The notes under the pieces were generated by a model. The model was not told the origin of the DNA, ran no database searches, and saw only the letters and a program-made list of their open reading frames with translations. Shown piece by piece: positions 34,056 through 44,500 of a stretch of 64,000 nucleotides of DNA. Position numbers and translations under genes: made by a program. The first letter of the stretch is position 1, and each line of letters starts with the position of its first letter. The stretch is taken from the NCBI GenBank assembly GCA_036924085.1, contig JAVGWX010000011.1:30743886-30807885 (forward strand). Direction: 5' to 3'. This stretch comes from Ariolimax columbianus (taxonomy: Eukaryota; Mollusca; Gastropoda; Stylommatophora; Arionidae).

Positions 34056-35104
34056 CATATCTCAATAAGCCACACAGGTGTGAAATTGGGATCTTTATTT
34101 TTGTTGTTGTACATCCAGGCCAGTGAAAGTGCCTCACTACAAGAAAGAGATAAGCTAAGGAATTGCACTAGTGAAACATTCTTTTAATGAAACTGTTATT
34201 TTGCGCACATATTTTTTTGAGTGCTCAACATACTTGTCCATGTGATCATTGTCACTACTTTGGTTTACTATTTACTAGCAGCTTGCCTTGATTTCCTCAT
34301 TGGCCACACCTTGCTTAATACAGATGCATTTCCAATGTTTTGGAATTTCCTAAATCACAGGCTCTCTGATGTCTTAAAATAAATTATCCCCCTTCCCCCC
34401 CCAATTTGTTATTTTAAAACTGAAACAAAATTGCACTACATTTGGGCCAATAACGGTAACCAATAAAAAGCTATGAACATGAATTCAGACAGGATCATGA
34501 ATACCTCACTATATAACTGAGCATTCTTACATACAATATCACTTACAGCATCTGATTACATAAAGTTAGCCACATATAACAATATTTAGAACTGAGAAAA
34601 ATTATGGCCACTGCGTATATCTCATGAAACAATTGTATATCTGAACAACAATACACCAATATAATACACAAATAATGAAACAAATTTAATTGTTAGTAAT
34701 AGAAGACCTATGTTTTCATTACCAACAAGATAGAAGAGAAATCTTATTTTTACAGATCTACTATTTCCATTTAGAAAAAGTATATAACACAGTAACAAGA
34801 GTATCAAAATGTACTCATAAATAATAAATAAAAATATTTTTTTAAACATAATGAACTTGTGTATTTTACAGAATTATACAAGTTACTTTGCTAAACATGA
34901 CTAAATGCACTGCTATTGTGTTGTAAGCTCATAAATATATATATAGAACAATATTATACACTTTTCAAATAATTTTATTAATAATTCAACTCACATCACC
35001 TAACTAACATAGCTATGATTCTATTGATCCAATATAGGAGGGTCTATATTAAAACTTTATGACAACCACCCCTATCACACAATCAAAGTGAATGCCAGCT
35101 TGTA
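34056..35104. other. No recognised feature
   Basis: AT-rich, no gene recognised. A short AT microsatellite lies near 34935. Confidence 0.45.
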
Positions 35105-35690
35105 TACTAAAAATGTACCAATCTACTGATATTGTATCATAACAATGTACCAATCTACTAATATTGTATCATAACAATGTACCAATCTACTGATATTGTA
35201 TTATAACAATGTATCAATCTACTGATATTGTATCATAACAATGGACCAATCTACTGATATTGTATCATAACAATGTATCAATCTACTGATATTGTATCAT
35301 AACAATGGACCAATCTACTGATATTGTATCATAACAATGGACCAATCTACTGATATTGTATCATAACAATGCATCAATCTACTGATATTGTATCATAACA
35401 ATGGACCAATCTACTGATATTGTATCATAACAATGTATCAATCTACTGATATTGTATCATAACAATGGACCAATCTACTGATCTTGTATCAAAACAATGG
35501 ACCAATCTACTGATATTTTATTCTAAAAATGTGCTGTACGCTAACAATGGACCAATTTACTGATATTGTATCTTAAAATGTACCAATCTGATTTTGTTTC
35601 TAGCAATGGACCAATCTAGTGATACTGTATCTTTAAAATGTACTAATCTGATATTGCATCTAACAATGGATCAATCTACCGATTATTCTG
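35105..35690. repeat. Minisatellite, unit about 31-32 bp (left part)
   Basis: Units of ACCAATCTACTGATATTGTA followed by TCATAACAATG, very regular from 35130 to 35500 and then decaying. The array is broken by an RT fragment and resumes at 36056. Confidence 0.93.
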
Positions 35691-36055
35691 CACAGCAATC
35701 AGAAGCACATTGAAACCTTCCAAATGCACAGCCAGAGACGCATTATTGCGATTCACTGGCATGACCAGGTCTCAAATAACGAAGTTACCTGACAGACAGG
35801 CCTCAAAAGCATACTCAACATGCTAAACTGTCTCCGTTTGGCCCACTTGTAAAGGACGTCCTTGCCCACTAGCTCTTAAAGCAGACCATGAACATCAAGG
35901 ATGGGCAACGAACCTCTCCATCATGGTCTTGCCATGCACCCACTGGTTAAGTCAAATAGGAAAGACCCTCACAGCATACACTCAGTCACTCACTATGTAC
36001 ATTGACATTTGGCATGATGTGTCCTTGTTGCTTAAGCAGACTACCGACCTACCTA
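35690..36055 (+). pseudogene. LINE RT C-terminal fragment inside a minisatellite
   Basis: Reads HIETFQMHSQRRIIAIHWHD then QVSNNEVT, matching the RLEAFHMRCQRRILGIRWHD block also seen at 3840-4215. RLAHL-like and WATNLSIMVLP(CTH) blocks follow with frame changes. It sits between two halves of the same tandem array. Confidence 0.7.
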
Positions 36056-36450
36056 CTTACTGATACGGTATTTTAAAAATGTACGAATCCAGTGTTATAT
36101 TTAAAAAATAAACCAATCTGATATTGTATTCTAAAAATGTAACAATCTGATACTGTTTTCTAAAAATGTATCATAGAAATGGACCAATCTACTGATACAG
36201 TGTTATAAAAATGTACCAATCTAATATTGTAGTCTTAAAATGTATCAATCTGACGTTTTCTAATAACCAATCTGATATGGTAATCTAAAGATGTACCAAT
36301 ATTGTATTCCAAAAATGGACCAATCTACTGATACTGTATCCTAAAAATGTCCCAATCTAATATTGTATTCTAAACAAGTACCAATCTGATATTGTATTCT
36401 AAACAAGTACCAATCTGATATTGTATCCTTACAATGGACCAAACTATTGA
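36056..36450. repeat. Minisatellite, right part, degenerate
   Basis: Same ACCAATCTGATATTGTATTC TAAAAATGT-type units as 35105-35690 but shorter and more diverged. Confidence 0.85.
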
Positions 36451-36954
36451 TATGTAATTATATTTGTAATCATAGGGATATCTTCATGACAGTTGGTGTT
36501 CAGACCTCTCAACTTCAGTGATCTCCATGCTGCATTAAACATCTTCCCACAATGTTGTGGTGTAAAATGTGTTACATAGGCTAACAAGGCAGAAGTCTAG
36601 CCCGGAAGGCTTGAACCACCAGCTTGGCCTGTCAAGGATAATGACAAAATATTATACAGGACTTATGGCACACTAACTACTATAACTGATTTCACTGCTG
36701 CTATTGACCAACAACTGATTCAGTGATAACATTCAGGCTGAGAACTGGCCACTGCAGACTCTAAGACAATTTGTAAAGGATCCTATATAAATATTTGTTA
36801 CAAAAAGAATTCACTTAAAACTATATCTCAGCAACAAAAATAAAAATAAAGATAGTTCCATAGCAGAAATTGCCTCCGGGGATGAAATGTTAGTGATTTT
36901 CTCGAACAAGGTCTCTACTCTTGAAAGGTGGGGGTTATTATTGTTTCGAATGCC
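36451..36954. other. No recognised feature
   Basis: A 44-codon minus-strand stretch around 36475-36585 looks protein-like but could not be joined to the ankyrin gene by phase. Confidence 0.35.
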
Positions 36955-37280
36955 CACAATGAGTAGGTTTACTCATTTGTGAGCCCTGAAAAAGACATTA
37001 AGTGGCGGGTTCCAGTAGCTTTCCTCACATCCCGAGCATACAGATGAAGGTGGACCAGAGTCCTCCAGGCGGTTGTGCTATGCTTGGCTTCATCTGCGTG
37101 TCACTCTCTACTACGGAGATCATGTCGAAACCTCATGTCGAAAACAGTCCATTTCCAGGGAGGGCTGCAAGGAAGCCGAGGTGAGGGTCTTGACCAGTAC
37201 ATTTTGCCTGACCCTGACTAACATGTCTGATCAGTATGTTGTGCCTGATCAGACATTAGTCTTCCTCCAAGTCTGGTAGG
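36955..37280. repeat. Interspersed repeat, copy 2
   Basis: Matches 13170-13510 over about 320 bp (CCCTGAAAAAGACATTAAGT, GCTATGCTTGGCTTCATCTG, TTTTGCCTGACCCTGACTAA). Confidence 0.8.
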
Positions 37281-37799
37281 GTTGACCAGTTCCATTCATC
37301 ACTATCTTGCCTTCCCTAACAGTCAGGATTACTGACTGATTACAGTTTCAGTAGCTAACTGGCAGTCATTGATTGTCCAAGAAGATTATACACATGGGAT
37401 AGCCTAAGATATAATAGTAAGAAATAAGAATGAATACCTATTAAAGAACAGATCCACAAATTGTGCCATAATGAAAAAAACATTCTGGTGCAGACATTAA
37501 TTCTTATTGCAATCCTGTGGTGAAATAAAATAGCCATGAGAATGTAAAATATAGAAAGAATATATAAATAAGATTCCCAAAATAGATGTATCAACATCAC
37601 AGTAGTTTGACATTAACCTTTACCAAACCTTCGTCGCTGCAAAGCGACAAATAAAATGGTAAGTTTTATGGACAAAATAGTTGCAAAGCAATGACCATTC
37701 TAGTCATATATAACCAAACCAGGTTATGTAGAATACGTCTGAACATACTGCTCATTTGATTGAGGAGAGTTCTAATTCCGTCTTGTCTGGTTTAAAGAT
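37281..37799. other. No gene; possible orphan MITE terminus
   Basis: At 37613 the sequence TTAACCTTTACCAAACC looks like a terminus of the TTAA-flanked MITE family (compare the right end at 41174-41189). No matching second end was identified. Confidence 0.3.
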
Positions 37800-38125
37800 A
37801 CTTGGCTGAACAGATGGGCATTGGGAAACACGGGAAGGGAGAAAGGTCTACAGACATTTGGCAAGCCCCAATCTAATGACAGTATAAATCAACTGACAAA
37901 GAAGGATCATAGCACAATTATCCGACTGAGAACCCAACACATCCCACTTAACAGGCACCTGAACAAAGTGCTAACTGTGTACACACCTGGTATGTTCAAC
38001 ACTCAATGATGTTAAAAAAAATGCTTCGTCATCTGAGGCCTGATAAATGGAACACTTTGTATGGCACTGCAACTGATAAAGACGTGCAGATACCATTACA
38101 TGGCATTGGGCCGAAGGGCAAGAGC
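37800..38125 (+). pseudogene. LINE C-terminal (RNase H tail) fragment
   Basis: Reads MGNTGREKGLQTFGKPQSND then IRLRTQHIPLNRHLNKV, the RLRTxHxxLNxHL motif after RNase H in I/Jockey-group LINEs (compare 548-790 and 2298-2580). The following zinc motif is decayed. Confidence 0.65.
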
Positions 38126-38464
38126 CCGGATGCTACTGGATCCGTAACAACTTAACTTCTTTACACTGGTTTAGAAAACTGCAGAGACCAGTCTTTTCTA
38201 CTCCACTTAATTTAAATATAACTTTGTGCATACAATCTATTCTTGAATGCATTAAATGACCCTGCCGAACTACCTGTGGCAATGATGCTATGAAACCCAG
38301 CATGATCAGCACAATGAACTTTAAGGATCGTATGAAGACAATTTTGATGGGTTGTTTATAACTTTGATGGCTCAATGGTCACAGGAGGACAATTCTTATG
38401 GCTTGAGGGTTACAATTTCAATGGCCAGTGACAATTTTGATGGCTCAAAGGTGACAAGAATAGA

Positions 38465-39290
38465 ATTTTGATGGACACATGAGAAGGCTTTGTGGCACAT
38501 ATGAGAAGGCTTTGTGGCACACATGAGAAGGTTTAGTAGCACACATGAGAAGGTTTAGTAGCACACATAAGGTTTAGTCGTACACATGAGAAGGTTTAGT
38601 AGCACACATGAGAAGGTTTAGTAGCGCACATGAGAAGGTTTAGTAGCGCACATGAGAAGGTTTAGTCGTACACATGAGAAGGTTTAGTAGCACACATGAG
38701 AAGGATTAGTAGCACACATAAGAAGGTTTAGTTGCGCACATGAGAAGGTTTAGTTGCACACATAAGGTTTAGTCGTACACATGAGGTTTAGTAGCACACA
38801 TGAGAAGGTTTAGTAGCACACATAAGGTTTAGTCGTACACATGAGAAGGTTTAGTAGCGCACATGAGAAGGTTTAGTAGCGCACATGAGAAGGTTTAGTC
38901 GTACACATGAGAAGGTTTAGTAGCACACATGAGAAAGTTTAGTAGCACACATGAGAAGGTTTAGTAGCGCACATGAGAAGGTTTAGTAGCGCACATGAGA
39001 AGGTTTAGTAGCACACATGAGAAGGTTTAGTAGCACACATAAGAAGGTTTAGTAGCGCACATGAGAAGGTTTAGTAGCACACACAAGAAGGTTTAGTAGC
39101 ACACATGAGAAGGTTTAGTGGCACACATGAGAAGGTTTAGTAGCACAAATGAGAAGGTTTGGTAGCACACATGAGAAGTCTTTGTGGCACACATGAGAAG
39201 GCTTTGTGGCACACATGAGAAGGCTTTGTGGCACACTTGAGACGGTTTAGTAGCACAGATGAAAAGGTTTAGTAGCACACAGTAGATGGC
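38465..39290. repeat. 22-23-bp satellite, about 36 copies
   Basis: Units of AGGTTTAGTAGCACACATGAGA with variants GCGCACATG and CGTACACATG, and shortened units without GAGA. The variants recur in blocks (for example two AGCGCACATG units followed by one CGTACACATG unit). That indicates larger duplications within the array. Confidence 0.96.
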
Positions 39291-39364
39291 TTGGCGAAAC
39301 ATAATTTTTGGTGAGTCCGAGAAGGTTTGGTGTACGACAGAAGACAGTTTTGCGTGCTACACGA

Positions 39365-39575
39365 AACAGCTAGATGGACAGCATGTGCCCATAGATTTTG
39401 AGAACCCTGCTATCAAATGACTCATCAATGGAAGCATCGGAAAGGTGGTCACAGAGTGTCTTCAGTATGGTTCTCTTTACCCCATCTAATGCCACCACAA
39501 TGTGTGCTTTTGAAGCTAGTATATCAACTATTTCATTGCCATGAACCCCATTGAGATAAAAGCAATAAGTGCAAT
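39365..39575 (-). pseudogene. Possible RNase H C-terminal fragment
   Basis: The minus strand reads YLNGVHGNEIVDILASKAHI. This resembles the HxGIxGNExADxLAKxA end of RNase H domains in LINEs. Nothing else of the element is recognised nearby. Confidence 0.4.
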
Positions 39576-39703
39576 ACATACTTCTTCGTTGACCTGTACT
39601 TCTACAGGGGCAGATGCCCCGTGCAGAACCCAGATCTGGTATGAGCTGGATGTAGCCGGGAGAAGGGTTTCCTGCTTAGCAGAATAAGTCAGGAGCAGCT
39701 TAA

Positions 39704-40373
39704 CCTTAGGCACGCTACATAATTTATGAAAAAAATTTGACCTAATTAATTTTCTTAATTAGTCGCTGTGGTAGTCGTCTTTCAAAATTTGTAACTTTTA
39801 TGTTTGTTTGTCAATAAATATGATTTTCTGGCGTGTAGATACACAATAGCATAACGAACATGTGGGTGTTATTGTTTTTGTTGTATGTTTGTTAGTTTTT
39901 GAGATTTAAAAAGATAAAGTTGAAAATTTATGAAAATCTCGGGAAAAATTTGGACTCGACCACTAGGCCTAGTCGCTTCGATAGAAAACCATGGAAACCA
40001 CAACAACGTATCGATACTGTGTTTACAATATCGCCACAACTGTTAGTTTCAATTCAAACGTAGTTCTTTCATTTAAACAAACAAAATAAACAGATCTACG
40101 CGATAAAAATCTTTCTCAACAACCTACTTCCCCTTTCGCAAAAAGTCGGCTTGCTCCAAACGGCGTATACAAAATTAAAACTGTTCAAAAGCCATTTGTA
40201 ATCGAACACACGATACTTTAACCGGCAAAATATCGTGTATATATGGAGGACGTACTCAGCAGTAAAAAATGGCTGTCAGGAGTGACTCCGTTCAACAACA
40301 AAAAATTTTTTTCCGCACACCGTTTTTGCAGGCCGAGCTGGTTAGAAGGGATCGGACAAGGGCGTGCTAAAGG
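39704..40373 (+). mobile_element. piggyBac-like MITE, 670 bp, copy A
   Basis: Flanked by TTAA on both sides (39700-39703 and 40374-40377). The ends are inverted repeats: left CCTTAGGCACGC, right GCGTGCTAAAGG. TTAA duplication with CC...GG ends is the hallmark of piggyBac-type elements. No coding frame. Copy B at 53015-53684 has exactly the same length, lies inverted and looks nearly identical. Confidence 0.9.
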
Positions 40374-40441
40374 TTAATACTCCGCTGCGTCGGGACAAGC
40401 GCTTGCGGATGGTGGTTAACCGATGCATGAGTCCATCTTAA

Positions 40442-41185
40442 AACCTTTACCACTCTGCATACAAAATTCACACAATTTCCACTGCCGTGGCATTATTTTT
40501 CATGACATCACGCTGTTTAACTATTGTTGCTACTTTGAGAGTCCGTAAAATTTTTATTTGATGGTCTATTGATATGATTTGTTTGTCAGTAGCAAAATAA
40601 ATGAATAAAGAATTCATTGGTGTTATTGTTTCTGTTGTGTGTGAGTTAGTTTCTGAGATTTAAAAAAAATTAAGGTGATAGTGTTCAAAGAACAGCACAC
40701 TTAGACTCTCCCGCTTCCAATGTACGTCGGTTGAAAAAAAAAATATCAAAATAATCACATACAACAGATTACCGATGTTTGCCATAATGTCTTTGTCTGT
40801 CAATTCGGCTATAAACGTAATTATTGTTTCTAAATAAACCATCTAAATATATCTACTTCAGAAAAATCCGTTGTAGGAACTTGACTCCCTCATTCAAAAA
40901 AGAAAATGGTGAATCTTCAAATCCAAGTAAAAAACATAAGAAATAATTTTCAAACGTCTAAGACTAATACCACAACTGCCATTGCTGGTAACTAACCGTA
41001 CATTACAGAAGAAGGAACTCTCTACAATTAAAGAACAGTATTGTTCAGGCTATTATTATGTAGCTGTTTGTTTTTAAATTTGATTTGAACGGCCGATTGC
41101 TATGGAACGGCAACGTAAGTCGACCAGACTTGACATCAGATGCTCAATTTACATGACGTCAGACTTTTCGCGCGTGTGGTAAAGG
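40442..41185 (+). mobile_element. piggyBac-like MITE, copy C, diverged
   Basis: Between TTAA at 40438-40441 and TTAA at 41186-41189. Left end AACCTTTACCAC (two extra A), right end GTGTGGTAAAGG. The interior has recognisable family blocks (GGTGTTATTGTTTCTGTTGT, AATTATTGTTTCTAAATAAA, AGAAAAATCCGTTGTAGGAAC) but is much diverged from copies A and B, so it is older or another subfamily. Confidence 0.8.
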
Positions 41186-41429
41186 TTAATAGACTCAAAC
41201 AATAGAGCAAAGTAGACCCGCATCCTGTTGGGTGCCATCTATTCTGCTCTAAACAAACCACCTAACCATGACCGGTGTTATGCCATGACACACAGTTATT
41301 CGCCTCTTATGACATGCTCTCTGTGAGGTAGTGATGCTATTCTTGTACATGTCATACACAAAGACCCCGACAGACCACTCCTGTAATATATACTATCTGC
41401 ATAAAGCACAACAAGTACAGATGGCTTAC

Positions 41430-41516
41430 TTTTGATGTATAGTCCGCCTGCTTATGAATGATCAATGTGTTGCATCCTGGGATGATTGGATGGCACGAAG
41501 TGACAAAGTTTACTTC
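41430..41516 (-). CDS. Ankyrin gene exon 8 of those found
   Basis: Acceptor CCTCCCAACAG, donor AAA|GTAAGC, phase 0 in and out, 29 codons (EVNFVTSCHPIIPGCNTLII then HKQADYTSK). It directly continues the frame of 43848-43975. The next exon downstream was not identified. Confidence 0.8.
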
Positions 41517-44500
41517 CTGTTGGGAGGAAAATGTTAGACCATAAACAATATATGAAAGATTTTGAGGTTTTTTGTTTATTTGACAGAATATCATTTTTTA
41601 AATGTCATTGTTACAAAAAAGCACAGGTTTTTACACTAATGTTATTTTGAAATTATAATTACAAAAGCCTTCCTAAAACTTTGGTGACTAGTTCTATATT
41701 TCCTATTAACACTCTTCAAATAGAGGAACGACTGGTTGAGTGGTTTGGATGCTGGTCTTCTGGTCACTAGGACATGCATTCAAATCTCAGTCAGGTATAG
41801 GTTGTTTATCTTTTTAAAAAACCTAGCTTGTACTGTGTGCGGTGACAGCAGGGGCAAGCATTCATTATTCCTCAGTCCTACAAATTCTCCTGGTCAACCA
41901 AAGCAATGTAAATATAACACTGTAATGATAAATGATACTTATTTTTATTTTATTTTTTTGCCTTTTTATATTTATATTGTTTTGCCATTTTTATTTTTAT
42001 ATATATTTTGGGTATCTTTTTTTTTTAAATATCTTTTTTTTAACTCTTCAATTAAAACTCATTTTAAAAATACATTTTCTTTTTCTATATCCACTCTCCA
42101 CATTTAGCAATACTATTTCAGTCTGTTTTATATAAATGGCGTGAATTAAAACAATGTTTTCTTATTCTTTTTTCTCCAATGAATTGTATATAGTTTTTTT
42201 AGGTCCATTCTCCAGTCATTTTTGTACATGGGTATTATTACATTTTTTTTGGTATCACATCTTCATCTGTACGAGTCCAACAGCAGATTCTACTATATTC
42301 TCCGGGAGTTCATACTTGTCAGCTGGTATGTTTTCCAGTAAAATGTCTTAGTTATTTTATATCAAATATTAGAAAAGAACTGACTTCCCTGATTGTTACA
42401 TTCATTTAGCTAAGATCTAGAATTACACATACTTTCACAGTACCGTATATGACACAATAAATTGACTATGAAAGAAATGCAGTTATATTTAACAAATTAC
42501 AGTGTAAAGTGTGTTTTGACCTTCTAGTTTTCTCATTTGTTTTTATTACGTTACAAACATTTAGACTTACCTATTTTGGGAACACCAGTTATTTCGTAAG
42601 TCCATGAAATTGCCACAAAACACTGGTAGTGTTCCTAAACAGTTATTTACAACATCTACATAAACAAACTAAACAGATCTACCTCATAAAAATCTGTTGC
42701 AACAACTTAACTTCACAATCAAAAGATAACCTTCCAAAATCCATGTGAACCAGAAGAAAATCGCTTGTAAATCATCTAATTGTTATCAGGGAGGGCAGAA
42801 ATAGTCTCTTTTTCAATTCAGCCGTTTCTATAGCAAAATCAGTGTTAACACAATGAATACACCGGTGAATACACAGAGACAATGCCCCAGGCAAATTACT
42901 TCGCCAATGGTTCAATAAATGCAAATATCTTCCCCTTATATAGATTATAAAGAATGCATTGTGAATGACTTGTCTACATCAGGAAATGTAAACTTAGCGT
43001 TAAAGGTACAGGTAAGAAAAGTTCTCTACTGATTGTATTAAAGTCTTTTCTGGCTGCTCTATTAAAGGCAGAATCTATTTTATTTTACATCACTGCAATA
43101 CAAATTGCGAATGTTTATTTTCAATAATGCAAAATATACACGTAGAATGTAGACAGCGCCTCAATGCAGAACAAAAAATACTTTTCAGCAATGCTACATG
43201 AACATTGAAAAGTTTTTAGACACATATATAAGTTCATTATAGATTTGTTATTTAATTATTCATTGAATGATAATGATGAGTCAGCGTCCGCGTGTCGATA
43301 TTGACGTGTAAAAATCATTCATCTGCTCTGCAAGGTTTTTCTACAAATAATATTTTTTCGGTCCATTTTTACAGGTTTTATCTAAACAGGTTGACAGGTA
43401 TGGAAGTTCATTGGTTATCCTTTTTAACTATCCAGAATTTTATTAGCTGTTCTCTACTTCCCCAGATACACTCTACTGCTCAGCAATATCTTAGTTACTC
43501 TAGTAATTTGTTTCTCTCAAAACCCCAGTGATTTATTAGTTACTCAAAGTACTCCAGTGATTTATTAGTTACTTTCTACTCCAGTTATTTATTAGTTTCT
43601 ACTCTCCAGTGATTTATTAGTTACTACTCTCCAGTGATTTATTAGTTACTCTCTACTCTCTAGTGATTTATTAGCTACTCCCCAGTGATTTATTAATTAC
43701 TACTCTCCAGTGATTTATTAGTTACTACTCTCAAGTGTTTTATTAGTTACTCTCTACTCTTTATGAATGTATTTTCTACTCTCTAGTGATTTATTAGTTA
43801 CTCTCTAAGATCTAACCAAGAAACTCATGAGACATTGAAATACAAACCTTGGTTAGAGCAGACTGAACAATGCCATTCAGAGTGACAGATCCAATAGGGC
43901 AGCCTCCATGAAAGCGACACCTGACCCCCTTGTCAGTAATCTTGGTATGAGCAATGAAGAGAAGAAATCCTTCACCTGAACATGAAAAAAAAAAAGATAG
44001 GAATTGTGATCCATGTTCAGGTAAAATATGCTACACCTATTTAAGGTGAGTTTTAAGGTGATTTTAAACTTATCTGTACCATCATTATCAAAGAAGCTAA
44101 GCGTAACATTACATTCGGGTGAAACATACTGATCAATTCTCTTTGTACATCTAATGTTTTCAAGCCTTCCTTATTTGTTTTCTTTTCTTCCCATGATATG
44201 CAGCCCATTCCTCTATATATCTACATTTCAAAGACAATTTCTCTTCATTCACTGTTTATTTATTGTCCATATTTTTACACCATGCATTAATGATAACACC
44301 TGGTCACTCTTACAAAGTAGCAGATTATGTAATTTTACAGTGGTTAGGCACTACTCAACCAGACTTAAGATGTGTCTAATTTATGCTTCATGTAAACAAC
44401 CAAGATACTAAATAAACAAACAATTTTGCAACATATCTTTGCTGAAAGTATGCTGTACCACTTTTTTTGTAATATGAGGCTTCCAACGTAAAAAGAACGA

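Larger units (their letters stand above)
39576..41395. repeat. Interspersed repeat interrupted by two MITEs
   Basis: Outer parts (39576-39703, 40378-40437, 41190-41395) are collinear with the uninterrupted relative at 57210-57630. The first join is GAGCAGCTTAA...TTAATACTC versus GACCAGCTTATTACTC. The second is GTCCATCTTAA...TTAATAGACTC versus GTTCATCTTAATAGACTC. Family unknown. Confidence 0.85.

Noticed and set aside
36475..36585. Candidate further exon of the ankyrin gene (minus strand, CGKMFNAAWRSLKLRGLN)
   Set aside because: Looks protein-like, but the only plausible acceptor (GCCTTGTTAG) gives the wrong phase after exon 41430-41516 and there is no clear donor.
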